From JAJRTA01 sp965603125 (GTDB lineage: Bacteria; Zixibacteria; MSB-5A5; GN15; FEB-12), in assembly GCA_965603125.1 (NCBI GenBank), contig CBFDBU010000001.1:1-64000 (forward strand): DNA of 64,000 bases, given 5' to 3'. Below, one piece after another: positions 41,605 to 50,021 of this stretch. Numbering within the stretch: the stretch's first letter is position 1; each line of letters begins with the position of its first letter. A program made the translations under genes and the position numbers. Below the pieces are notes generated by a model. The model ran no database searches and was not told the origin of the DNA. It was given only the letters and a program-made list of their open reading frames with translations.

Positions 41605-42393
41605 ATGGGACAGAGAATTGTTCAAGTTGATTCCTTTACAGACAAACCGTTTTCGGGGAACCCGGCTGCTGTGTGTGTTATGAAAAAACCGGCCGACGAG
41701 CTCTGGATGCAAGCGGTTGCTCGGGAGATGAATCTTTCCGAGACTGCGTTTCTGTACCGCAATGGTGACTACTATCAGTTGCGCTGGTTCACCCCGGTGA
41801 CCGAGGTCGATCTCTGCGGCCATGCTACTCTCGCCGGCGCCCATGTTCTCTGGGAGGAGGAATTCTTGCCGTCGGGTCGACAGGCCCGTTTCATGACGAA
41901 AAGCGGGCTGCTGACGGCTGATAAGAAGGACGGGATCATTGAACTTGATCTACCCGCACAGGTCACAGAGGATGTCGTCGCGTTGCCCGGTATCGTGGAA
42001 GCGTTGGGGGTGATTCCCACTAACGCCAGTCAGGGTGCTACGCATTACCTCATTGAGGTAGATTCGGAGACCACGGTCCGCAAAGTGAAACCAGATTTCT
42101 CCGCACTGTCGCAGGCGGACCCTCGACCGGTGATCATCACGAGTCAGGCTTTAACGCCTGGATTCGATATCGTGTCACGCTTCTTTGCGCCGGGGGTGGG
42201 AATAGATGAAGACCCGGTGACAGGTTTTGCACACTGCTGTCTGGGTCCATACTGGCAGCGGCGACTGAACAGGAGCGAGTTCCGTGCTTATCAGGCCTCA
42301 GCGCGCGGAGGTGCAATACGCGTCACCGTCGAGGGTGACCGGGTGCGCCTGGGGGGTAATGCCGTGACAGTGCTTCAGGGCGAATTGGTGTAA
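41605..42393 (+). CDS. PhzF-family isomerase/epimerase
   Basis: A 262-residue protein of the diaminopimelate-epimerase-like fold. The N-terminal QRIVQVDSFTDKPFSGNPAAVCVM and catalytic-glutamate region REMNLSETAFLY (about residues 34-45) are typical. LRWFTPVTEVDLCGHATLAGAHVL follows, and GVDEDPVTGFAHC-like GIGIDEDPVTG near residue 205 is conserved. PhzF itself isomerises a phenazine precursor, but most relatives have unknown small-molecule substrates. There are no other phenazine genes here. A strong ribosome site precedes the ATG. Confidence 0.9.
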   Translation: MGQRIVQVDSFTDKPFSGNPAAVCVMKKPADELWMQAVAREMNLSETAFLYRNGDYYQLRWFTPVTEVDLCGHATLAGAHVLWEEEFLPSGRQARFMTKSGLLTADKKDGIIELDLPAQVTEDVVALPGIVEALGVIPTNASQGATHYLIEVDSETTVRKVKPDFSALSQADPRPVIITSQALTPGFDIVSRFFAPGVGIDEDPVTGFAHCCLGPYWQRRLNRSEFRAYQASARGGAIRVTVEGDRVRLGGNAVTVLQGELV

Positions 42394-42658
42394 AACGCGT
42401 TACATCATGCGCTCCGCAATGATTTCGCCTCGTACGGACGCTCTGCGTCGGGCTGCTGCCAGCGGGACGCTTTGCGCTCTCAGTTGTAGTTGTAGGTCGA
42501 AACCCCCGCGGTTTCGACAGCCGGTGTCAGGCCCACAGGGGTCCCGACAGAACTCTGCGCTCTCAGGGAGTTGCGGACGCAGAGCGTCCAAAATAGGCAC
42601 ATTGTGCCCGTTGTGCCCGTACCCGTTCCCACGCGGAGCGTAGGAACAACATGACCAG
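42394..42658. other. Repeat-filled gap between convergent genes
   Basis: No gene. It contains palindromic repeat copy 3 and, to its right, CTCTGCG...CGCAGAG (about 42553-42588), a hairpin enclosing a short spacer. A partial copy of related GGACGCTCTGCGTC sequence lies at about 42436-42450. Any of these hairpins could act as a terminator for the two converging genes. Confidence 0.4.
42492..42528. repeat. Dispersed palindromic repeat, copy 3
   Basis: GTAGGTCGAAACCCCCGCGG begins this copy. GTCGAAAC and GTTTCGAC form a perfect eight-base stem, and AGCCGGTGTC follows. Compared with copy 1 the stem changes from GAG/CTC to GAAAC/GTTTC, so base pairing is kept. Confidence 0.65.
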
Positions 42659-43609
42659 CTAAAGAACCAGCCAGAATGGCTCGGTGAAAGCGCGGTAGGT
42701 GCCGCCCGTTGTGAAACTGACCTGGTTGTCGAAAACACCGATTTTCACTTTGACGCGCTCCAGCGTCGACATATCCAGATCTTCCCCGAAACTGGTCAGA
42801 GGTCGCGCCAGCACCACCGTGTACTCGCCGGCACTGTGTGCGTAAAGGGCTGTGATATCCCATCGACTCTGCGGGCCGGCCGTCCACGAACTGATAGCAG
42901 TATCGATGTACCAGCCGGGGACGGTCATGCCGCTGTCCCAGTCGGGGTCCTGCATCCAATTGGAGGATGATATACGGTCCTCTTTGTAAAGAACCCACCC
43001 GTCAAAAGCCGACATGTCCTTGTGTATCCATGGAGGACGGGTGCCGGCATCCGGTTTGTTCTCGCTGGCGATCACGTTGATACCTGTGTCCAGCGTTATG
43101 GCGCCGCCATCGTAGGTTATGCCCTCGGCGCGGTCTGCCTGCCCAGTCGTGAGTGAGCGCCAGTTCCAAGTATCCCAGCCTCCGCCGGGAGCGCCCTCGA
43201 ACATCACAAAGAGCTGATCCTCGTCGAAGCCGTCCACATTCCGGGTCCAGTTGAAATTCACGGTATCGTAGAGCGACCAGTGATCGCGCCAGAGAGTTTG
43301 GTCGGCATCGTTCCATACGACGCGAATGTAGAGCATGGAATCCGTCTTGATAGCCTGAAACGAGAGCGAATCGGCGAAGCCTGCGCCTTTGGCTGGCGGG
43401 CCGATATTCTTGGCCACATTGAGAGCGGTAGGTGTCACCTGGTTCCAGACGGCGTCGTTGGCCGATACGAACGGCGGCGCACCGACCGTAGTGTCGGCGT
43501 TCACGGACGTCAGGGTCGGTTCGCCGTTGCTGTCGGTACCGTCATCATCACCGCAGGCCAGGCAGAGGGCGAAGAAGAGTACCATGATGAACGGGATTAA
43601 CTTTCTCAT
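42659..43609 (-). CDS. Ethylbenzene-dehydrogenase-type haem-binding lipoprotein
   Basis: A 316-residue lipoprotein with signal MRKLIPFIMVLFFALCLAC; lipidation is expected at the cysteine near residue 19. The rest matches the beta-sandwich haem-binding domain of ethylbenzene dehydrogenase gamma subunits and related c-552-like proteins (LSFQAIKTDSMLYIRVVWNDADQT, then QLFVMFEGAP and a C-terminal KIGVFDNQVSFTTGGTYRAFTEPFWL). Such proteins pass electrons in periplasmic respiratory chains. I chose the ATG at 43609, with GGAGG seven bases upstream. It faces the PhzF gene and is close to the haem cytochromes, so it may belong to the same respiratory set. Confidence 0.78.
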   Translation of the reverse strand: MRKLIPFIMVLFFALCLACGDDDGTDSNGEPTLTSVNADTTVGAPPFVSANDAVWNQVTPTALNVAKNIGPPAKGAGFADSLSFQAIKTDSMLYIRVVWNDADQTLWRDHWSLYDTVNFNWTRNVDGFDEDQLFVMFEGAPGGGWDTWNWRSLTTGQADRAEGITYDGGAITLDTGINVIASENKPDAGTRPPWIHKDMSAFDGWVLYKEDRISSSNWMQDPDWDSGMTVPGWYIDTAISSWTAGPQSRWDITALYAHSAGEYTVVLARPLTSFGEDLDMSTLERVKVKIGVFDNQVSFTTGGTYRAFTEPFWLVL

Positions 43610-43688
43610 CGGAATCCTCCAGATATCTTGTTGACGCATATCTTATACGGAAAATAACACAGAGCGGAGCAACAGGAAAGGGAAATCT

Positions 43689-45437
43689 CTACTCGAGCCG
43701 TTTGAGCACAATCATGGTCAGATCGTCAAAAACGTAGCGCCGTGAGGCGTACTCCTTGACGGCCTTGAAAATCGCCTCCGAAATCCCCTGCGACGTTTCC
43801 CGGCGGTTGTCGCGTAGAACCTGGATCAGCCGCTCCCTGCCGAAAGCCTCGTCGGCGCTGTTGAACGCCTCGCTGACGCCGTCCGTGTAGAGAAGAACCA
43901 CCTCGCCCCGGTTCAGGTAGACGGGGCGTTCCTCGTAGTCGACATTCGGTGTCACGCCCAAGAGCGGCCCACCCTCTTTGAGGTATTCTACCCGGTCGTC
44001 GGAGCGAAGAAGGATGGGCTGATCGTGCCCGCAGTTGGAGAAGGTAAGCACGTGGTTCCTGGAATCGAGAACACCATAGAGGGCCGTAACAAAACTGCCC
44101 GGGCGAACGGATTCGCAAAGCAGATTGTTGACCTTGCGACAGATAGTCCGGATGGAGTAGTTGTTCCGAATCTCGGCAATCAGGGAAGCTCGGAAGGACG
44201 CCATAATAAGCGCCGCCGCAATTCCCTTGCCGGAGACATCGCCGATGGCAATACCGGTCTGGCCCTCGACAATATCAATGAAATCGTAGTAGTCTCCCCC
44301 GACCTGAAAGGATGGGACGTTACGCCCAGCCAGGTCGTAGCCAGGTATGTCCGGCGTACGGCCGGGAAGAAAACTACGCTGAATCTCCCGCGCGATGCTC
44401 AACTGCTCCACAAGTTTCTGGCCGGCGATCAGTTGCTCGTGAAGGCGCGCGCGTTCGATTGATATCGCCGCCTGGGACGCGAAAGCCGACATCAGCGAAC
44501 GGGCATGGTGGTCAAAAGCGTCGAAGCGGTCCGACTCCAGGTTGATGACGCCTATGGATTTGTCATCGAGCTTGATCGGCGCCACGATCTCACTTCTGGT
44601 GGTCGGGCGACTCTTGATGTAGCGCCGGTCGGCGGTAACATCCGGCACGATGACCGCTTCCCCCTCCTGGGCCACAGTTCCGATAAGACCCTCTCCGATC
44701 ATGAGGTTCTGAGTAGCTTCATCATCAGGATCGTACCCGACCGTCAAGACTGACTCGATCTGCCTGGTATCGGAATCAACCAGGTAGATCCCGGCACTGT
44801 CGAAATCAACGGCCTTCTTGAGGGAATCGAGAATCTCACGAAGGACTTCGTCAAGACGCAGAGAGCCGGACAGCTTTTTACCGATCTCATACAGAAGATG
44901 CTTTTCCAGGGCCTCGCGTTTCACGACCCGGTACAGGTGAGCGTTATCGATGGCCACGGCAATCTGGTTGGCCAGTCCGATGAGGACATCAAGATCGGTT
45001 TCGTCGAACTCCCCGTCGAGCTTGTTTATGGCCTCAATGACCCCGATCATCTGCCCCTTGCCGATAAGCGGCACCGAGATCAGCGATTTCATAGATATGC
45101 CTCCGAGGCGGCCGATCTCTTGATCCACTTTCGGGTCGCCGGCAGCGTCATTGATTATCACCGGTTCTCTGTATTCGGCCACCCAGCCGATCACCCCCTG
45201 CCCCAGTTCGCGACGAAACACTTTAACCCGACAGTCGACGCAGTTCATAAACCTGATATTCATGTCGGTGCGTTCGTGATCGACGCGAAAGACCAGAGCC
45301 GCCTGCGATCCCGCGGCCGCGACAACAAGACGGAGTACGCGCTCGATCAGCTCTTCGTATTCGAGAGTCGAGTTGAAAGCCCGACCGGCCTCAAGAAGCA
45401 GCTTCTCTGCCCGGGTATGGCTTGCGGTATTGCTCAT
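43689..45437 (-). CDS. GAF-GAF-SpoIIE (PP2C-type) serine phosphatase
   Basis: A 582-residue cytoplasmic signalling protein. The first GAF domain covers about residues 20-165 (LEYEELIERVLRLVVAAAGSQAALVF), the second about 180-330 (LRLDEVLREILDSLKKAVDFDSAGIYLV). A short coiled linker (EQLSIAREIQRSFLPGRTPDIPG) leads to the SpoIIE phosphatase domain. Metal-binding aspartates appear in GGDYYDFIDIVEGQTGIAIGDVSGKGIAAAL and in LYTDGVSEAF. It likely dephosphorylates an anti-sigma antagonist in a partner-switching pathway; no partner gene is nearby. I chose the ATG at 45437; 64 extra upstream codons look non-coding. Confidence 0.9.
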   Translation of the reverse strand: MSNTASHTRAEKLLLEAGRAFNSTLEYEELIERVLRLVVAAAGSQAALVFRVDHERTDMNIRFMNCVDCRVKVFRRELGQGVIGWVAEYREPVIINDAAGDPKVDQEIGRLGGISMKSLISVPLIGKGQMIGVIEAINKLDGEFDETDLDVLIGLANQIAVAIDNAHLYRVVKREALEKHLLYEIGKKLSGSLRLDEVLREILDSLKKAVDFDSAGIYLVDSDTRQIESVLTVGYDPDDEATQNLMIGEGLIGTVAQEGEAVIVPDVTADRRYIKSRPTTRSEIVAPIKLDDKSIGVINLESDRFDAFDHHARSLMSAFASQAAISIERARLHEQLIAGQKLVEQLSIAREIQRSFLPGRTPDIPGYDLAGRNVPSFQVGGDYYDFIDIVEGQTGIAIGDVSGKGIAAALIMASFRASLIAEIRNNYSIRTICRKVNNLLCESVRPGSFVTALYGVLDSRNHVLTFSNCGHDQPILLRSDDRVEYLKEGGPLLGVTPNVDYEERPVYLNRGEVVLLYTDGVSEAFNSADEAFGRERLIQVLRDNRRETSQGISEAIFKAVKEYASRRYVFDDLTMIVLKRLE

Positions 45438-45445
45438 ATCAGGGC

Positions 45446-45473
45446 AAGGTACGCTTTTGGCGGGAATTGTCAA
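45446..45473 (-). promoter_or_regulatory. Promoter overlapping the SpoIIE-phosphatase start
   Basis: On the minus strand TTGACA (45473-45468), 16 bases and TACCTT (45451-45446) end only nine bases before the ATG at 45437. Transcription would begin almost at the start codon, so the message may be leaderless. Confidence 0.4.
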
Positions 45474-45675
45474 CACTCCCGGCATACACACAGCCGTATC
45501 CTGGGAAGGTTCCGAGTGGACTGTGCTCACGGGGGCAGGACGAGGAGTCCGCCGACATGTGGGCGCACTTGGCGTACGGGCAGACATATGGGCAAAACTG
45601 ATCTTGGCGTAGCTGCCGGTGGGAGTCACCCGCCGCCGGGTACGGCCGGCAAATCGTGCGTGGATCAGCAGTGAC

Positions 45676-48600
45676 TTAGGTGCACGGCGGCGGTTCGGGG
45701 CCGGAGTTGAACATGTAGTCCACTAAATAGACCAAATCGGCTATGTCGATAGGTTCAACGCCACTGCCGTCCACGTCGCCTTCGCCCCAGCACACGGGAG
45801 TGGGTCCCTCGTTGAACATGTAGTCCACTAAGTAGACCAAATCGGCGATGTCGATCGGAAGGACGCCGCTGTGGTCTACGTCTCCGCGGATGGCACAGCA
45901 CACGGGATCGCAGGCATCCCCCACATCGTCGCCGTCCGCGTCCTCCTGGCCAGGGTTGGAGATTTCTACGCAGTTGTCACAAACATCGCCAACACCGTCG
46001 GCGTCACCATCATCCTGCCCCGGATTGTAGTCCTCAGGGCAGTTGTCGCAGGAGTTGCCCCAACCGTCGACGTCTGTGTCGCCAAACGGCTCATCGCTCC
46101 CACCACTGCAGTCGTTATCCAGCCCATCGCAGAGTTCGGTAGCACCGGGGTGAACTTCCGGATCGGCATCGTTACAGTCGCCAGTACCCGGCGCTGAACC
46201 GCCAGCCTCGCCAGGGTAAGCCTCATCAACGTAGCTGTCCATATCCGCATCGAAGTCATTCAGGCCGTCACAATCCTGGTCAACTCCGTCATACCAAACC
46301 TCGGTCGCAGCGGGATGAATGTCCGGGTCGGCATCGTTACAGTCGCCTGTACCCGGCGCTGAACCGCCGACCTCGCCAGGGTAAGCCTCGTCAACGTAGC
46401 CGTCCATGTCCGCATCGAAGTCATTCAGGCCGTCACAATCCTGGTCAATTCCGTCATACCATACCTCGGTAGCACCGGGGTGAACGTCTGGGTCGGCGTC
46501 GTTACAGTCATCGGGGCAAGTGTTGGCTGCATACCCCGGATTGCCGTAACCATCGCCGTCTGTGTCGGTGCATTCATCGCAGACATCGCCAATACCATCG
46601 CCGTCGGCGTCTTCCTGACCGGGATTGTACACCTGGGGGCAATTGTCATCCGGGCAATCGTTCTCCGGGTGGCCGGGATCGCCGAAACCATCACCGTCGG
46701 TATCGACGCAGGACAACAACTGCAGGGTGGGGTCACCGTTGAGCACCATGCCATAGTACCACTCCTGTTCCCAAAGTTCAAATGGAGCCTGGGCTTGAAA
46801 CCACTCAAGCAGAGCCTGACCGATAGTTTTGTTGTCCTCGGAGAGGGGACCGGTGAAGTCGTGGAAATTGAGCATACTGCCGCTTTTTGAGGATGCGATC
46901 GTTATAAGACCGTTAGTAGTGTTGAATATGTACGAGCCCGCCAGGTAGTCATCGTCGGTAAAACGGCCTGGTCCGCACGAGAAAAGATTGTAAAACAACA
47001 CCGGAGGATCGCGATCCTGGATAGTCTCGGAATACACCCAGTCACCCTCGCCATCGTAATAGGCGCCGAGATCAAAAGGACGTCCATCTCTCAGATCACG
47101 TTCCCAGGTGCCCAGGGGAGCGGTATCCCCCTCACTAGGGGTGATTACCTCTTCTCCCTCAAGATAATCGGTGACCAGGCGAGTACCGACATCCGGGTTA
47201 AGATAAGGTCCGTTGACCAACCAACTGCCGATGTGCGTAATAGGCGTGGGTGCCGGATCATAAGACAGACCGCTCACCGGGCTGCCATCAGCCTGACAGA
47301 ACCGGGCGCTAAAGCCGTGAGAGCTAAGCCATTGGGATACTTTCACAAGCAGATGGTTTTCGCCGGCATTCAAAGTGACGACAACCTTGGATATGTCAGC
47401 CTCAAAGCCACCATAAACATTGTCATACAACACAACGGCGCCGTTGAGCCAGACCCGGGCACCATCATCATAACCCAGCCAGAGTTGACAGGTTTGCTCG
47501 GTCGCCGAGTATACTCTCACAAATGCGTAGCAGACGCCAAAGTCTTGAGCGTCGTGGGCGGACATATCAATATATGGATAGCCTGAATTGAAGGTTGTCC
47601 AGGTATTGCCGCCCATTATTTCCCCATCGACGGGATTGATCATGCTCTCGGAAACGCCGAGATAATTGGTGGTGAGATAGTACCAAAAATTATCCGAGAT
47701 ATCTTCATGGAAGCCGTTCAACAGCCAACTTCGTATATACTCTGCCTCCGCGGGGTAACTTGCCGGGTCATTGATCTGGTACTCAAGATCGGAGAACGTC
47801 ACGTACGCTGGATCAGTGAATCGGGCGGAGAAGCCAAAATCTCCACCACCCTGGCTGACCTTGCACAGCAGTTTATTCCAGCCCGCTTGTAGAGAGACAG
47901 CAACCTCGTAAGCATCTTCCGTCCAGCCGCCGTAACGGTCGTTGGAATATATAAGGGAGCCATTGAGCCAGGTCCTGATGCCATCGTTGCTACCCAGAAG
48001 AAGTTTGGCTGCGCGGGTGGTCGGACTATACACGTAGACGTGGGCATAAGCGGCCGATTCGGTGGGGCGGGCCCCAAAGTGGTGACCGCCGGAATAGCTG
48101 TGGGCACAGACTGTCACAAAATGCCGGCCATGATCCATCTGGTCAAGGTAATCTGTGCCGGTTGTGTAGTAACCATAGTCATACCGGGTCACGCTGTCCT
48201 CATACACCAGATCGAGATTGACGGGCATGTCGTACCAGTCTTCATCAATGTATTCCAGGCCACGCCAGGGTTGTGTTAGCTGATAGAACCGATAGGCGTG
48301 GGCTTTGGTGAAGTAGTCGTTTACCAGGTTGGCTTCGGTATCATAGGAGAGTGAATGCGCGTAGAGCCTGCCGATGTAGACCTCCGGGGCCATGTCGCCG
48401 GTTCCGGCCGTGTGAACCTCGTAAATGCCATCGATATTGTAATCCTGCCAGTTGCCGTCGAGGTCCATATAGAAAAGATCGCAAGGGAACTGGGAGCCGG
48501 ACACCTCGGCCCAAGCGGCGGTGATATCGCCGACAAAGACAAAACCTTCACTTCCCATATTGTATCTGTCTATCACCCAATCCTTGATATCCTGGGGAGA

Positions 48601-48999
48601 ACCGCCTGATACGGTACTCACAAACACTGTGTAACCTTCGGACTCGATATCGGTTATATACTGGTTCAGGTTGGTTGTGATTTGCGTATACAAGGACGCA
48701 TCGACCAGAACGGAGATGTCGGCATCGAGACGACTCCGGGCAGTCAGGACTGCTGTGAACGTCGGAGCCTCAAGCGGATGCCACTGCAGATACTGGGCGT
48801 GTTGACCGGGGAGAATGCCAGGGGGAGCATGCCATTCGAGTTTCTTGATCTCTCGACCGTCCTGTTTTTGGGGATTGGCAGGGGTGGTGATATTATCGCT
48901 GGGCTGAGTTTCCCTAACTGTATCTGTCCAGCCGGATAACGCCATTACGGAAAGAGCCAGGGTAATAAGAATTGCGGTAGGCTGAGCATTCTTTTTCAT
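45676..48999 (-). CDS. Gingipain-like C25 peptidase with insertion and dockerin tail
   Basis: A 1107-residue exported protein. After a signal peptide (residues 1-22) a C25-type fold begins (ADISVLVDASLYTQITTNLNQYITDIESEGY, then GFVFVGDITAAW and DMAPEVYIGRLYA). The candidate catalytic His is in VCAHSYSGGHHF (about 300) and the Cys in FYNLFSCGPGRF (about 675). Between them about 350 residues form beta-rich modules with LLGSNDGIRTWLNGSLIY and LWLGYDDGARVWLNGAVVLY repeats, resembling PA14/carbohydrate-binding modules. The C-terminal third holds thrombospondin-like calcium repeats and three MopE-type CNDADPDVHPGATE motifs. Two dockerin loops (IDIADLVYLVDYMFN) end the protein. It probably degrades or processes surface or environmental proteins. 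Confidence 0.85.
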   Translation of the reverse strand: MKKNAQPTAILITLALSVMALSGWTDTVRETQPSDNITTPANPQKQDGREIKKLEWHAPPGILPGQHAQYLQWHPLEAPTFTAVLTARSRLDADISVLVDASLYTQITTNLNQYITDIESEGYTVFVSTVSGGSPQDIKDWVIDRYNMGSEGFVFVGDITAAWAEVSGSQFPCDLFYMDLDGNWQDYNIDGIYEVHTAGTGDMAPEVYIGRLYAHSLSYDTEANLVNDYFTKAHAYRFYQLTQPWRGLEYIDEDWYDMPVNLDLVYEDSVTRYDYGYYTTGTDYLDQMDHGRHFVTVCAHSYSGGHHFGARPTESAAYAHVYVYSPTTRAAKLLLGSNDGIRTWLNGSLIYSNDRYGGWTEDAYEVAVSLQAGWNKLLCKVSQGGGDFGFSARFTDPAYVTFSDLEYQINDPASYPAEAEYIRSWLLNGFHEDISDNFWYYLTTNYLGVSESMINPVDGEIMGGNTWTTFNSGYPYIDMSAHDAQDFGVCYAFVRVYSATEQTCQLWLGYDDGARVWLNGAVVLYDNVYGGFEADISKVVVTLNAGENHLLVKVSQWLSSHGFSARFCQADGSPVSGLSYDPAPTPITHIGSWLVNGPYLNPDVGTRLVTDYLEGEEVITPSEGDTAPLGTWERDLRDGRPFDLGAYYDGEGDWVYSETIQDRDPPVLFYNLFSCGPGRFTDDDYLAGSYIFNTTNGLITIASSKSGSMLNFHDFTGPLSEDNKTIGQALLEWFQAQAPFELWEQEWYYGMVLNGDPTLQLLSCVDTDGDGFGDPGHPENDCPDDNCPQVYNPGQEDADGDGIGDVCDECTDTDGDGYGNPGYAANTCPDDCNDADPDVHPGATEVWYDGIDQDCDGLNDFDADMDGYVDEAYPGEVGGSAPGTGDCNDADPDIHPAATEVWYDGVDQDCDGLNDFDADMDSYVDEAYPGEAGGSAPGTGDCNDADPEVHPGATELCDGLDNDCSGGSDEPFGDTDVDGWGNSCDNCPEDYNPGQDDGDADGVGDVCDNCVEISNPGQEDADGDDVGDACDPVCCAIRGDVDHSGVLPIDIADLVYLVDYMFNEGPTPVCWGEGDVDGSGVEPIDIADLVYLVDYMFNSGPEPPPCT
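45680..46230 (-). repeat. Tandem calcium-loop repeats in the C25 peptidase tail
   Basis: Near-identical blocks encode the two dockerin loops (IDIADLVYLVDYMFN twice) and preceding DGDGIGDVCD/DADGVGDVCD loops. Further in (up to about 46500) the MopE-like unit recurs three times with a period near 54 codons. Confidence 0.6.
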
Positions 49000-49307
49000 T
49001 TTGTTTGTCTCCCGTACGTAATCGGAGTAATAATGTTAGAGTGCTTTTACATTCAGAAATATAATAGCAACGGGCCAAATAGCAAACTATTTATTATGCC
49101 ATAGAACCTGTGAGATCAGAAGATCACACACGCACAAGAGAAGAGGCCGATTGATATCGAAACCCGGGGGGGGCGACCTACGGTGATTCCGGGCAGCGCA
49201 TCTACTCTTGCGGAGTTTGGGCGCGTAGGTTTGGAGCGGGGATTACGGTTAAAGATATTGGACAAATCCCTCCGCTTATGGAGTGATTCCTACACATGCC
49301 AAAGCTA
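49000..49307. other. Gap upstream of the C25 peptidase gene
   Basis: A stretch of 308 bases, AT-rich near the peptidase start, so likely holding its promoter, though no clean -35/-10 pair was found. An inverted copy of the palindromic repeat lies at 49155-49183. Confidence 0.35.
49155..49183. repeat. Dispersed palindromic repeat, copy 4 (inverted)
   Basis: On the minus strand it reads GTAGGTCGCCCCCCC, then GGGTTTCGAT. It shares both ends of the core with copies 1-3 but has a longer C-tract. The opposite orientation shows the element is dispersed rather than part of a gene. Confidence 0.5.
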
Positions 49308-49619
49308 TCATACCACGCTTTCCTCTTGTGCCGCGTTCTCTTTCCGATCGGCAACAACCCATTCTGACCAGTCCAGGTTATGCTTGCAGAACGGACAGAT
49401 TGGTAGTCCAAAGACCACTCCACGATTGCAAGCCGGACATCTGCCGCGATCAATATTTTCGACTTGCTGCAATAACATCAGACTACTCGCGACATAGATG
49501 CGATCAGTTGTGACATCGATCGCTTGCAGGTAGTTCCTTATATGATACAGCCGCGACACAGCCACAAAGAAACCTACGATGAAGAACAATCCCAGGATTG
49601 CTAGGACGATGTAATACAT
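49308..49619 (-). CDS. Small membrane protein with zinc ribbon
   Basis: A 103-residue protein. One transmembrane helix at residues 1-24 (YYIVLAILGLFFIVGFFVAV) is followed by a helical stretch and a four-cysteine zinc ribbon (RCPACNRGVVFGLPICPFCKHNL, about residues 59-81). Beyond that the tail is charged. AAAGGGA precedes the ATG. No family is recognised beyond the ribbon. It stands alone between two surface-protein genes. Real coding is supported by the conserved-looking CPAC/CPFC pair. Confidence 0.65.
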   Translation of the reverse strand: MYYIVLAILGLFFIVGFFVAVSRLYHIRNYLQAIDVTTDRIYVASSLMLLQQVENIDRGRCPACNRGVVFGLPICPFCKHNLDWSEWVVADRKENAAQEESVV

Positions 49620-49967
49620 GATTTATCCCTTTCTTCATTATCAGATCAGATGCCCCCCAATTGCCACCTCAATCCATTTATCGACATTTGCCAAACTCAA
49701 ATAAATGATGGAGACTACATCTGTGCTGCAATTGGGCAGAGCATCATTCCGGACGAATGTAGCCTTGAATACTGATACCACGTGACGGGATTATGAGGCT
49801 GATTTATGGCCTATCGCAGAGCAACAGAATCCTCAATTCCTTGTTTTCCTGAAAATTATCAATTTGAGAATGACGGTGAGCACACGGACGGTAGGATCCC
49901 ACAACCAGAACTGTGGGTCACCGGTCGGTCGCCGAGGCTCCAGCGACTACCACCTACGAAAAACAAA
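49620..49967. other. Gap with no supported gene
   Basis: About 350 bases. Short open frames at the right end have no good ribosome site or recognisable domain. AT content is higher to the left, where the promoter of the small zinc-ribbon gene could lie. Confidence 0.3.
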
Positions 49968-49998
49968 AAGGGGACAGGTCGCGTGGACCTGTCCCCTT
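49957..49998 (-). terminator. Rho-independent terminator of the beta-helix gene
   Basis: AAGGGGACAGGTC (49968-49980) and GACCTGTCCCCTT (49986-49998) make a perfect 13-base stem with a five-base loop. On the minus strand it is followed by TTTTTGTTTTT, an excellent terminator just after the stop at 50022. Confidence 0.85.
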
Positions 49999-50021
49999 CA
50001 AAATAAGCGTCCCAAGCACGT

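Noticed and set aside
41605..42393. Phenazine biosynthesis gene
   Set aside because: PhzF-like proteins are widespread and no other phz gene is present; only family membership is claimed.
45438..45629. 64-codon N-terminal extension of the SpoIIE phosphatase
   Set aside because: The residues are low-complexity and Pro/Ser/Arg-rich, unlike the family, and the region contains the promoter candidate.
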